Positions 1-9,241 of a stretch of 64,000 nt of DNA are shown here, piece after piece. Within the stretch, counting starts at the first letter, position 1. Each line of letters opens with the position of its first letter. The translations under genes were made by a program, and so were the position numbers. Origin of the DNA: Leptidea sinapis (lineage: Eukaryota; Arthropoda; Insecta; Lepidoptera; Pieridae); contig NC_066296.1 in the NCBI RefSeq assembly GCF_905404315.1, positions 8,060,001-8,124,000 on the forward strand, read 5' to 3'. The notes beneath the pieces were generated by a model. That model had not been told where the DNA came from and made no database searches. It was given only the letters and a program-made list of their open reading frames with translations.

Positions 1-111
1 ATCACCAAGTTCTGGCTCTTATTTTGTTTATAAGATGGTTTATTTTGCATGGTCTTATAGCTTGTTTCAATGTAAATCATCCTAATTATAGGTAATCTAT
101 TAATATTTTAG

Positions 112-243
112 AAAAGGGCCAAGCTGGAAGCAAAAATGGAAAAGAAAAAGGCACGAGAAGCTGAGGAGAAAATGAGAGAAGTAAGAAAGAAACGCGAACA
201 AGAGGAGGAAGAAGAGAGAAAGAAAAATGAAGAAAAGAAACAG
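112..243 (+). CDS. DDRGK1: DDRGK1 exon (charged coiled coil)
   Basis: Bounded by TTTTAG before 112 and GTATTT after 243, phase 0 on both sides. It encodes 44 residues that are almost all Lys, Glu, Arg or Gln. Confidence 0.85.
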
Positions 244-3200
244 GTATTTCAGTTGTAGTATATCTATATTCACATCTTTCCCTGGAAAAAAACGGAATCC
301 TTATAGGATCACTTGGGCATCTGTCTGTCATAGCCAATTTGCTCTGAACCTACTGGGCTGAATCAGGTGAGTTAGGATAGTGTAATTATATGACCCAAAC
401 ACAGATGTGCAAAGAAAATTCTTTTAAATAAAGTTAATTTTCGACGGAAAATAAAAAAATATGGCTTTTAAACCTTACATTGTCATATATCAAATGAAAA
501 GGCTAAAATAAATAGTTTTGATTTTATTCAAGAAAGAAGAAAAAATTGACCATTCCCCCCTGATATCTGGAACTACTGAGCCAAACATTTTGAAAAAAAA
601 ATATAGTTCATTGCTTGTAGATACAGGAAAAACTTTAAAAATTCTATCAATTGAAAATAAAGTGGTTATCTCAATATAATATGTGTCATTGTATGGAACC
701 CGCGCCACGCGAGTTCAACTGTCACTTGGCCGGTTTGTATTTTATGTTGCCATACTTTTAAAGAAAAAGATAACTCATACAGCCATGTCAGAATGTAATA
801 GTTATTTATGCAACTGTTGTGTAATAAGGGGTATTAAAACACGAATGGGGATTTGGATATGTGATAGATAATAGTATCACATGAGTGTTTTAATACCTAA
901 TTATCAACAGTTGCATACAAGGCTTTATCTACACCCATAATATGAATCCTCTAAAAGATTCTGAAACAGCTTACTGCTAACATTAAAACACCAGTCCTAG
1001 TAGTAACCTAATATCATCAATTACTGATTATATACAAATAAACTAAGTATTAATGAAACAATTATTTATTTTACGAGTAATTTACATTTTGTATAGTTCA
1101 ATAATTAAAATTCACTCGAATATAATGTTCTTATGCAACGTTTAAAATGAATCGCTAATTTTTTGCAAACAAAACAATAAAACTATCGAAGAAAAATGAT
1201 AACCTACTTTTTTTACGACGCGCGACGTCCTGGTTGTGTGGAACGCGCGTAAACTAAAATGACTAACTAAAATATTTTTTTGAAAATCATGGCTGTCTGT
1301 TGAAACTCTTTGCGCATGAAGGGATCGAAAAAAAAACATAGGAGTGTTGTTATGAAATTCAGTACAACATTACAACACTCGTTTGGATGATGGTTATTAG
1401 AACATAGGGTGTTTTAATGTTGGCAATAAGCTAACTGTTTCAGAATCATTAATAGAGGATTTTTAAGCATGGGTGTAGATAAATATATTAACATCAAATT
1501 TTAATATATCTGAGCGCTCGTGATGATGTAAAAATATCAAGCTTCTAAATTAACACAATCAAAAGATACCGTCTTTTCAGCCTAATATTTGGGGTCAAAA
1601 TATGAAATAGCCGATTTATACTAAAATATAAATACGTTTTTTTTTATTTAACATATTATTTTATTAAACTCATTACCATTATAATCTATACATTGCTGCC
1701 ATGTAATAGGAAGGTCATTTATGCCTTTGCGATAGAACTGTGGTGATCTGAACTGTGTGAAAGCATTTGTACTGCCTCCTGAGATGAAAACTTTCTATCA
1801 CGTAGAAAATTTTCCAAATCAAGAAAATAATGGTAGATGATCGACGGTGACGAATGGTTTCTAATTGCAGTTCCTGTAGGCTTAAAACGGTTTCTCGTGC
1901 TGTATGTCTCGCGTTATCATGGAGCAATAATGGTGAAGATCGATTCATGAGTCGGGTCTGTTTCATTGCTAGTTTTTCTATCATTGTTCGGTGTTTGGCA
2001 CAGTAGTCATCTGCCGTTATTTCTTGACCAGATCGGAGAAAGCTATAGTGAATAACACAATGCTGAGACGACCAAAACATTACCATTATCATTTGAATGG
2101 TCGTTGCTTTCGGACACTCTTGCGGCGTTTGACCTGGGGTCAGCCATTGCATTTTTAAGTTGCGGTTATTGTAAAATATCCACTTTTCATCTTATGTCAC
2201 AATTCGATCCAATATTCCTTCATTTCTGTATCGATTTAACAAGGCAGCACAAGTTTCAACACGCGTTTCTTTCTGCAGATCAGTCAAATTATGATGCACA
2301 CATTTTTTTTTTTTTATTGATTTGACGCAAATGAGTCAATATTTTGAGTTAAAGTAACGTTAAACCATTCTGCTAATTCCTGGTTAGTTTGGCTCAGATC
2401 GGCTTCCACCATCTCTTTCAATTCACCTGTGTGGGTGGTCTTCCACGTGGTTCGTTCTTCAAATCAAAGTTTCCATCACGAAAGCGTTTAAACCAAAATC
2501 GCGCTGTGCGTTCATTAGAAATCCATTTTACCAGTGGAAGGCTCCTTTGCACAGGATGCCGGCTAGATTATGGGTACCACAACGGCGCCTATTTCAGCCG
2601 TGTAGCAGTAATGTGTAAGCATTACTGCGTTTCGATCTGAAGGGCGCCGTAGCTAGTGAAATTACTGAGCAAATGAGACTTAACATCTTATTTCTCATCT
2701 CAAGGTGGCGAGCGCAGTTGTAGTGAAAATCAGAAGTTTTGGGGATTTTCAAGAATCCTGAGCGGCACTGCATTGTAATGGGCAGGGTGTATCAATTACC
2801 ATCAGCTGAACGTCCTGCTCGTCCTGTCCTTTGTTTTCATAAAAAAAATAGTATTCTGAAGTTTTACTAAACTTTAGTTTATTTCTAATTTTTAGGGCTG
2901 ATTTTAGTACTACGCTAACTACATTCAAAGAGTGTCTGGAGGTTTAAATAAGTACCTATCACTACTTTCTTGTCGCACATGCGTATTTTTTTTTATTACA
3001 AAAATCAGAGAATAGAAAACAGTAGCCAGAAACACAAAATTTTGTCTGAAAAATGATGGACAAAATACTGATCATGCAACTTAATTCCTTGGAAATTCAT
3101 CTTTTTAATTAATCTTATCATTTCTGGGTATTCCATGCCTTTCGATTTGACACTATTTGTCTTCCAAAGCACTGTTACTTGATACTGTTCTGATTCCCTC

Positions 3201-5560
3201 AGTGTTAACCTGATTGACTAATGAGTATTCTTATTATTATGTTTCTATATACAAATTCTATTCGACACAAGGTATAATTATCTATTACTAGCTGAGCCAG
3301 CAAACGTTGTATAGCTGATATTAAAATCGCGATACAAAAGTAACTGTTGATCGTAGATGGATGAAAATTAGAAGTTGTATGTATTTTTTAATGCTGACTC
3401 ATAATCAAATTAAAAAAAAATTGGTTGGACCACCCTTAACATTTAGGGGGATGAAAAATAGATGTTGTCCGATTATCAGACCTACCCAATATGCACTCAA
3501 AATGATTCATGAGAATCGGTCAAGCTGTTTCGAAGGAGTTTTAGTTAGAGAATTTTATATATTGGATTATTTTTGTTTTGTAAGTGAACATTGCTGGGTA
3601 AATACCACCAACAAATGAAGTTACATAACAGATAGCTTATGATTGACTTACTTTTTGCTGACAAGATGCTATTATGATTAGAATGATTTGCTCTGTGAGG
3701 TAAAGTTTCAGTTTTTCTTTTTTACATTTACCCTGTTTCCTTAGGTAAAGATATTGGATCTTGAATGTGCAAAAAATTTGGTGGAACATGGGTGTAAGTA
3801 GCCAAGCCCATGGTGATATAGCACTCCCAGAGTAAAATAATTGTATTTCAAACAGTGTTATGTCAATGTAAGCAACCTAGTAATAATTTCACTTTTAAAT
3901 TGCAATTAAACTCAGGTCATTGTTTAACTATCAGATTATTATATATTTAATATCTGGATCATAATGAATGAAATTGTAGTATAAGCCGAACTCAAACTTA
4001 AAATTATTAGGAAGAGGAGCGTAAAGCTGAAGAAGCTGAACGGAAGGCAGAAGAAGAAAGAAAAATACGTGAGCAGGAAGAATATGAAGCAATGAAGGCA
4101 GCATTCTCCGTTGAGGGAGAGGGCTTTGATGAAAATGAAGAGGCAGATGCGGACAATCTGCTAAGAGACTTTATTGAATTTATTAAGGCAAGTCTAATAT
4201 CATAGTTTGTTAGCTGGAAGAAAGGGGATATTTTTTTTATGATAATGAATGAGGGATAAGACGAGCAGGTCGTTCAGCTGATGGTAATTGACTCGCCGTT
4301 CCCATTACAATGCAGTGCCACTCAGGATTCTTGAAATATCAAAAATTGTGAGCGGCAGTGGGTAGAATTGCCCTTGTCACCTTGAAAATGAAGGTTTAGT
4401 CTCATGTGCCTAGAAATTTCACTAGCTATGGCTTCTCAGAGCTCTTCAGAGCAAAACACATTACTGCTTCACGGCAGAAGAAGGCGCTTATACGGCATCC
4501 TGTGCAATGAAACCTCCCACCTCTTATGAAAGACTTGGGCCTGGGTCTTCTCTATTATTTTATACCCCAGGGAAGTACAGGAATATTTATAAAGTTTCAC
4601 TGTTAAGAATCTAATATATAATATCATTGTCCAACAGTAGATTACATTAGTACTTTATTACCAATAGTGTTAGAATACAAGATCACAATGGTACCTTGGC
4701 TATAGATAATGTGTTATTGATAGAGTGAGAGAAGACTTAACACCTCACTGCCACAATGTAAGTCAGCCTAGATTTGTTTAGAGGTTATAGAATAGGTAAT
4801 TACTGTTTATACAAAGGTATACAGTATTTAAAGTTAACACTTGATTAATTTAACACTGGCCGCTACTTCAACTAACAGATTAGAGCAGCTAAGCTATGCA
4901 GAAATGCTGCCAGAATTCTTGGTACACCACCTTGTAGTGATCGTTTTTACTTGATTTTCACCGAAACTCGGTTTCAGCTTGAATAAGTTGAGGTCTGGTT
5001 CTGTGAATGGCTCCATCTATTACACCATCATGTAGCAATGCCACATCAATATGTGTTTTGTTTGTTGTTTTGCCACAACTCTTTACTAACTGCACCATTT
5101 GGATGTGTGCTATTCATCCAATGCCATGTTTCCAAGTCAATATGTTTTAGATACATTTAAACAACAAACAGCTCATACACCTACTGTAAACACTATGCTT
5201 ACATTATTCTATCGCTCAATGAGGGGTGTCAAACTACAAATAACCCCTTATTCTTTCGTAAAATCTTCACTTACTTTTTGTTTATCTTTATTTCAGACAC
5301 AAAAAGTTGTACTACTTGAAGATTTAGCTGCTCAATTTAAACTTAAAACTCAGGCAGCCATTGACCGGATTAACGAGTTGACTGCATCAGGATCATTAAC
5401 TGGTGTTATTGATGACCGTGGAAAGTTTATTTATATAGCCCAAAGTGAATTAGAAGCTGTGGCGAAGTTTATCAAGCAAAGGGGAAGAGTATCAATTACA
5501 GAACTAGCGGAGAGTAGTAATCAATTAATAAATTTAAATCCTGTATCTGTTTTGTCATAA
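112..5560 (+). CDS. DDRGK1: DDRGK domain-containing protein 1 (UFBP1), 3' part, three exons
   Basis: Partial gene: exons 112-243, 4011-4187 and 5297-5560 join in frame (44 + 59 + 87 codons plus stop). The N-terminal signal-anchor exons lie off the left edge. The first two exons encode a highly charged Lys/Glu/Arg helix, typical of the family's central coiled coil. The last exon encodes the winged-helix DDRGK/PCI-like domain, including the diagnostic motif [12 protein letters not shown] and the following QRGRVSI segment. In other animals DDRGK1 is an ER-membrane adaptor that holds the UFM1 E3 ligase UFL1 on the ER for UFMylation and ER-phagy. The product ends soon after the domain, as expected. 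Intron 1 is long and repeat-filled. The second visible intron starts with GC instead of GT. Identity is seen directly from the motif; function is from the family. Confidence 0.93.
808..1483. repeat. Compound foldback (palindromic) element
   Basis: Two nested inverted repeats. The inner one pairs about 808-845 with about 880-916 (GTGTTTTAATAC...CAACAGTTGCA on opposite strands). The longer one pairs about 924-1010 with about 1395-1483; both arms begin TTTATCTACACCC when read inward. Arms are diverged but clearly homologous. It has no coding capacity, so it is probably a non-autonomous DNA transposon. Confidence 0.65.
1660..2540 (-). pseudogene. Mariner-family transposase remnant
   Basis: Read on the - strand, 2540-2390 encodes a decayed helix-turn-helix part ([11 protein letters not shown], then a GRPPT linker) and 2152-1715 a catalytic part with HDNARHTA...LQELQLE, the second-Asp region of mariner transposases. 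Frameshifts and stops interrupt it, including a stop inside the linker region. It is non-functional. The family call rests on these motifs. Confidence 0.8.
2531..2849 (+). repeat. ~300-bp interspersed repeat, copy 1
   Basis: Begins CCAGTGGAAGGCTCC, passes GGATGCCGGCTAGATTATGGG and ends TTTTCATAAAAAAAAT. The same family recurs near 4231, 34432, 35122, 40600, 48803, 50482 and 52868. It has an internal hairpin (CAGTAATG...CATTACTG) and a second pairing between copies of TGCCGCTCAG. Probably a non-autonomous SINE- or MITE-like element; class uncertain. Confidence 0.8.
3288..3566 (+). repeat. GCTGACCCAGCAAACG-type repeat, copy 1
   Basis: Starts near TACTAGCTGAGCCAGCAAACG and ends TTTTATATATTGGATTATT. 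It shares its whole length with copies at about 36190-36507 and 55319-55646. Non-coding. Probably the 3' part of a retroelement, but I cannot assign the class. Confidence 0.75.
4011..4187 (+). CDS. DDRGK1: DDRGK1 exon with GC donor
   Basis: Acceptor ATTATTAG ends at 4010. It encodes 59 residues: the end of the charged helix, then an acidic stretch and the hydrophobic lead-in ([10 protein letters not shown]) to the winged helix. The exon ends AAG followed by GCAAGT, a GC-AG intron that otherwise fits the donor consensus perfectly. No GT donor near by keeps the frame. Confidence 0.85.
4231..4522 (-). repeat. ~300-bp interspersed repeat, copy 2
   Basis: Opposite orientation to copy 1: begins T8ATGATAATGAATGAGGG and ends GAAACCTCCCACC. 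Located in the GC-AG intron of DDRGK1. Somewhat diverged. Confidence 0.75.
5297..5560 (+). CDS. DDRGK1: DDRGK1 terminal exon (DDRGK domain)
   Basis: Acceptor TTTATTTCAG ends at 5296. It encodes 87 residues carrying [11 protein letters not shown], then the DDRGK motif, then [14 protein letters not shown], ending with TAA at 5558-5560. The open frame extends upstream of 5297, but that part is intron. Confidence 0.92.
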   Translation, partial: TQKVVLLEDLAAQFKLKTQAAIDRINELTASGSLTGVIDDRGKFIYIAQSELEAVAKFIKQRGRVSITELAESSNQLINLNPVSVLS

Positions 5561-6202
5561 ATTTCCAGTATTGCAACTGTCATATTTCATGTGATAAAAT
5601 AATGTAACCTTAGATAATTTATATGTCTAGTATCTAGATAGAATGTGACAGCTGTGAACAAGTCGAAAAATTAACCGTGAGCTTTTAACATCTATTTTCA
5701 GCAACACACACACAAAAAACAAAGTGACTGATGTCTTGCGAGTTTAAGACGTAGCTGTCATGCACAATAAAGTAATAAACCTGGCCTGTTTTCATGTGTT
5801 GCCTCACAGCAAGAGCTCTAGATGTATAAATTATCTCAGAATATAACATACTATCAACCTTATAATGATATCAGACTAGTTAGGAAAATACATCTTATGT
5901 ATTATATACAGAAGTTAAGAATATACCAGGACCATTGGTTGTTTGAATTGCATTGAGAAGTCGGTTTATATAGTTGATGTCACATACAAAATAATAATTT
6001 ATGTTTATAACACTTAATGAGCTGATGATTAAGGCCCGGTGTCCACCAAAGGGGAGAGGAAACAAGACGCGAAGCTATCAGGTTATTTCCACCAAAGCTA
6101 AATCAGTCAAGTAATGTTTACGAAAGGAAAACGTCATCACGCCCGCCCATACGCTTCTCCGCCATATTCCATAGAAAAATGAGGCATCTCCTCTCCACTT
6201 GA
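5561..6202. other. DDRGK1 3' flank before the Polinton
   Basis: Contains repeat 5620-5830, then non-coding AT-rich sequence. The last 150 bp hold two TCCACCAAAG motifs (near 6045 and 6088); the second recurs just beyond the right end of the Polinton. Confidence 0.6.
5620..5830. repeat. CTAGATAGARTRTGACAGCTGTG repeat, copy 1
   Basis: Shares GACAGCTGTGAA, a CAGCAA..CACAC block and AAAGTAATAAACCTGGCCTG with segments at about 30226-30425 and 38950-39140. Non-coding interspersed family of unknown class, just after the DDRGK1 stop codon. It may supply the gene's poly(A) signal (AATAAA within the repeat). Confidence 0.6.
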
Positions 6203-6208
6203 TCCATT
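6203..6208. repeat. Polinton target-site duplication, left
   Basis: TCCATT directly abuts the first base of the element (AGTAGTAGGG). The identical hexamer follows its last base at 18846-18851. Six bases is the size made by Polinton integrases. Confidence 0.95.
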
Positions 6209-6268
6209 AGTAGTAGGGATTCGCCGGTTCTGGCTCACAGTAGTAGGGATTCGCCGGTTCTGGCTCCT
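6209..6268. repeat. Terminal 30-bp tandem duplication (left)
   Basis: AGTAGTAGGGATTCGCCGG... begins at 6209 and again at 6239, in direct tandem, with CTGGCTC closing each unit; a third partial TTCTGGCTCAC follows. The same arrangement, inverted, ends the element at 18845. It probably belongs to the replication origin or the integrase binding site; that role is inferred. Confidence 0.85.
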
Positions 6269-6568
6269 CGATTCTGGCTCACTTGCTCGTGATGCCTACT
6301 AAAAAAAAAAAAAAAGAAGTTTGGTGTCAAACTGGGGGTTTTGATGTATTTCCGAGCGATTGCGCTGATCCGTTTTTCGATATCTCTTATAGTTTCAAAG
6401 TTAGCTTTTTAAATTAAACAGATCCATAATCATTAATAATCACTGGTCATTTAGCTAATGATTGGTGAGCGACTCAATGTCTAAATTTCCATGAACGTGA
6501 TACAGGTAATTTACTAATTACCTCTATCACATTCGTTACTACGATTAAAAAGACAGTTTCTGTATTTA

Positions 6569-7015
6569 TTATTTATTTTTAAAACATGATTTAAATAAAG
6601 TATATAATAAAACATCATTGCAGATTGTATCATTTTCAAAATATTTGATGAAATCATTCAAACTCTTCTTATTAAACTTAAAGTATAGATACATTATGCA
6701 GTACTCGCCACACACTGCGGTATATTCATTCTGTACTCTTGCAGTATTGTAGTTATACATTCTGCAATTCCTTTGTAAAAACATCAGCTGGAATCCCTGA
6801 GGTGGACGACCATATGAATCGAAGTATTGTCCAATACCCTGCTCATCAATGTGTATTGCAACCCAGTGAGTGCCTGGCTTATTATCACTATCTAAATTGC
6901 TGACAATATAACAGGGCGTTACAACATATATCGGCAATCGGTTTGCCGCGTAAACATTATTTTTAATACTGGGATCGATTTTGTTCAAATAATTCTGTAT
7001 CTCGATTGTATTCAT
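6569..7015 (-). CDS. PRO: Adenain-type cysteine protease (PRO), left TIR copy
   Basis: 148 aa from the ATG at 7015. The open frame runs upstream to 7138, but only with a TTG, so I use the first ATG. Residues visible in order: GTHWVAIHI (catalytic His), FDSYGRPPQ (acidic catalytic residue) and AVCGEYC (catalytic Cys), the His-Asp-Cys order of the adenovirus-protease/Ulp1 clan. Length fits Polinton PRO. In this family the enzyme matures virion proteins after assembly. It lies entirely inside the terminal repeat, so 18039-18485 is an identical second gene. Poly(A) signals (AATAAA on the - strand) overlap and follow the stop codon. Downstream of the capsid gene, 451 nt away. Confidence 0.9.
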   Translation of the reverse strand: MNTIEIQNYLNKIDPSIKNNVYAANRLPIYVVTPCYIVSNLDSDNKPGTHWVAIHIDEQGIGQYFDSYGRPPQGFQLMFLQRNCRMYNYNTARVQNEYTAVCGEYCIMYLYFKFNKKSLNDFIKYFENDTICNDVLLYTLFKSCFKNK

Positions 7016-7466
7016 ATTAGTTGAGAACAGGGTCTTGTCAGTTGCGAGGATTGAATAGTTATGTGGATCATAATAACATAAGCACTCAATAAATAAGGCT
7101 TTAATGTATTTAAAACTTATATGGTTACAATAAAACAAAATATCATTACAAGCGATTCAAATATAAATCTATGAACATTTGATGAAATTATATTTTCATC
7201 AATTTTATTATAATATAAAAGCTGATTGAAAACGAACTTTGTACCTACATACTTACGTAGTCATTAGTACAATCTGAAAATGTTGACTCCATTAAACTAT
7301 CAATAATTGAACTTATCATTTAAGTGCCATTATGTTTCACCATAATAAAACAAAATATCATTTTATATACATATTTTTATTATATAAATTTATAAGGTAA
7401 TCTAGTATTTAATCAACATAAAAAATACACAAGGATACAAACGATTCAAACATTAATTATTATATT
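7016..7466. other. Gap between capsid gene and protease
   Basis: Contains the inner end of the left repeat (to 7342) and the capsid gene's 3' flank with AATAAA on the - strand near 7376. Two short stretches recur: AATAAAACAAAATATCATT (about 7130 and 7345) and CGATTCAAA (about 7153 and 7443). About 7219-7242 resembles the 3' coding end of the capsid gene at 7562-7585. Confidence 0.6.
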
Positions 7467-8780
7467 CTAACTGCTGTAATCTACAGAAATATTACGATTT
7501 TTATCAATTTCAATAACATTATCGAATTCCGCATAAACAATACAGTTAATTGTTTGTGTAAGAGCTGATTCAAAACGAACTTCTAATCTTACACTACCAT
7601 GTTTTATAAGATTCCAATGACTTGAAGAATTTGCTGATAAATCGGGTGTTAAGTCGAAGGCTAGCAAGCAAAACCCTTTGGCATATTGCTCTCTTGATAC
7701 TCCATTGCCTTCATTTAGGAAATGTATACCTGTTCCTGAGAATAACGTATGATAGACCGTAGTAAAAATATTATTGTCAAACGATGGCTGTAAGGCTTTT
7801 GAAGGTATCTGTTGTCCATCTATGTATAAACAAAATGTATTAATATCATAATTTTCGAAATTGAATGGGTTTTTGGTGAGACTACCATTAAAGGATGCAT
7901 TATTCACAAAACCGACTATACACCTTTTGGGTATTTGACCAAGGAATATGTTATCAAGGGTTTTCCCCTGAATGCCTGATGGTATAGTTAAAACTTTGAC
8001 TTCTGCTCGCGTGATTGGATATTTTGCTGTGGTAGATGATAAAACTTTTTGATGTGCAAGTAGCACAGTTGGGTTGATTCGTGCTCTTCGAATAATAAGA
8101 GTTGCATCTGTAATAGACACTTTAAATTTATGGTCAGTTGATGAAGCCATGAGATTGAAATTTTCTCTAGAACGAACTAACTTTACGCACATGTCAACGC
8201 CATTAATCAAAAATTTTTCTTGGTTGAATAAATCTCCATGTAAATGTCCTATCATTTCTATTTCTTTGCTTTCACTAGCCAATTCTTGTCTTTTAATAAA
8301 TCCTTTATTTTGTTCATCAGTTGCATCCATTTTTCCAGCTGTATCTTCATACCATAGACCACAAGTGAGATGAGATTCTTTTGCAGCAGGTGCATAATTC
8401 AATAGAGTTTCAATATAAGCTCGATATGCATATGTATTATTCGGTGGCGATACAAGTTTTTGATTTAAATATACATCAAGTTGACTGAAAAGTGTATGTA
8501 ACCAATTATTAACTGGGGCCACAACTGTCGGTACTGTCAGTTTTGTATAATCTTGATTCAAAACTTTAGCTTTTATATGGAGTAAAGTATGGGATAAATC
8601 CACATAGTCATCACCTGCCCCAGGTACTTGAAATTCTATTGGTCCATCATCAGCAAGTGATGAAATGGGCTTATAATGAATCCATAGTCCACTTTCAATG
8701 CTAGTTTGAGTTGATGGTAATGCAAATAAATCCAATTCGGACTTAATGCATTCACAAGACTGACTATGTAAAAATGACAT
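7467..8780 (-). CDS. MCP: Polinton major capsid protein (double jelly-roll)
   Basis: 437 aa, ATG at 8780. It begins MSFLHSQSCECIKSELDLF, the recognisable start of the invertebrate Polinton capsid family (often labelled F54H12.2-like in animal gene sets). Also visible: GLWIHYKPIS near residue 31, PVNNWLHTLFSQLDVYLNQ near 88-106, and a PITRAEVKVLTIPSG segment in the second half. Length suits the family. Known homologues are predicted to fold as a double jelly roll and form the pseudo-hexameric capsomer of an icosahedral shell. The start lies 2 nt after the stop of the upstream basic protein. No truncation or frameshift is seen. Confidence 0.9.
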   Translation of the reverse strand: MSFLHSQSCECIKSELDLFALPSTQTSIESGLWIHYKPISSLADDGPIEFQVPGAGDDYVDLSHTLLHIKAKVLNQDYTKLTVPTVVAPVNNWLHTLFSQLDVYLNQKLVSPPNNTYAYRAYIETLLNYAPAAKESHLTCGLWYEDTAGKMDATDEQNKGFIKRQELASESKEIEMIGHLHGDLFNQEKFLINGVDMCVKLVRSRENFNLMASSTDHKFKVSITDATLIIRRARINPTVLLAHQKVLSSTTAKYPITRAEVKVLTIPSGIQGKTLDNIFLGQIPKRCIVGFVNNASFNGSLTKNPFNFENYDINTFCLYIDGQQIPSKALQPSFDNNIFTTVYHTLFSGTGIHFLNEGNGVSREQYAKGFCLLAFDLTPDLSANSSSHWNLIKHGSVRLEVRFESALTQTINCIVYAEFDNVIEIDKNRNISVDYSS

Positions 8781-8782
8781 AT

Positions 8783-9241
8783 TTAATCAGTAAATATGTC
8801 TTTGATTTGTTTTTGATTCAATTTTAATTTCTTAATAGCTTTCGCTTTCGCAGTCAATGATGGAATGATCGCAGAACGACGTTTTCGTTTTGTTATATAC
8901 CCAGATCCAAACATGTTGATATTATCTATTTTAGCATCAGCTTTTCGTTTCAAATTTGAGCTGACTTCTTTTAGACGAGTTTTTATTGAATCTTCCATGG
9001 GGCGTGCATTAACCATATCTGATAATATACCTACACCGGTACTTAATGCTTCTTTACCAATAGTTCGAACACCACTAGACAGTAGTGGTAAAATAGATCT
9101 AAACAGCCCCCCAAGAAAACTTCCGATTCCATGACCTCTTTGATACGGTGCTCCTTTATAAATAACTCCGATACCCGATCCGGCCTGGTGAGTATAATAG
9201 TGTTCATATGGACATGAAATATTATCACGTTTGCCGTACAT
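8783..9241 (-). CDS. Basic pX/pVI-like minor virion protein
   Basis: 152 aa, ATG at 9241; this ATG shares its A with the TAA of the penton gene (TAATG). Glycine-rich first half (GSGIG, GHGIGSFLGGLFR), amphipathic middle, and a very basic second half with KRKRR near residues 118-122 and many Lys to the C terminus. MFGSG at residues 110-114 fits the adenain cleavage pattern [MIL]-x-G-x|G. Such a cut would release a basic C-terminal peptide of about 39 residues, resembling processing of adenoviral pX or pVI. Homologues occur beside the capsid genes of Polintons and adintoviruses. Probable role: DNA condensation or membrane disruption inside the particle; this is inference. Confidence 0.7.
   Translation of the reverse strand: MYGKRDNISCPYEHYYTHQAGSGIGVIYKGAPYQRGHGIGSFLGGLFRSILPLLSSGVRTIGKEALSTGVGILSDMVNARPMEDSIKTRLKEVSSNLKRKADAKIDNINMFGSGYITKRKRRSAIIPSLTAKAKAIKKLKLNQKQIKDIFTD

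Larger units (their letters stand above)
244..4010. other. DDRGK1 intron filled with repeats
   Basis: A 3.8-kb intron holding a compound foldback element (808-1483), a mariner remnant (1660-2540), one copy of the ~300-bp repeat (2531-2849) and one CCAGCAAACG-type repeat (3288-3566). I see no further exon. Confidence 0.7.
6209..7342. repeat. Polinton left terminal inverted repeat
   Basis: Mirrors 17712-18845 with no length difference (positions sum to 25,054). The only mismatch I noticed is 7277 (A) against 17777. Homology stops after GTTTCACCA at 7342. It carries a 30-bp tandem duplication at the tip, a 15-base poly(A) run at 6301-6315 and a whole protease gene. Confidence 0.95.

Noticed and set aside
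5099..5296. Upstream part of the frame containing the last DDRGK1 exon
   Set aside because: It lies before a clear TTTATTTCAG acceptor, lacks family similarity and is intronic.
7016..7138. Upstream extension of the protease frame (41 codons)
   Set aside because: Begins with TTG, not ATG. The protein from the internal ATG already has the usual family length and start.
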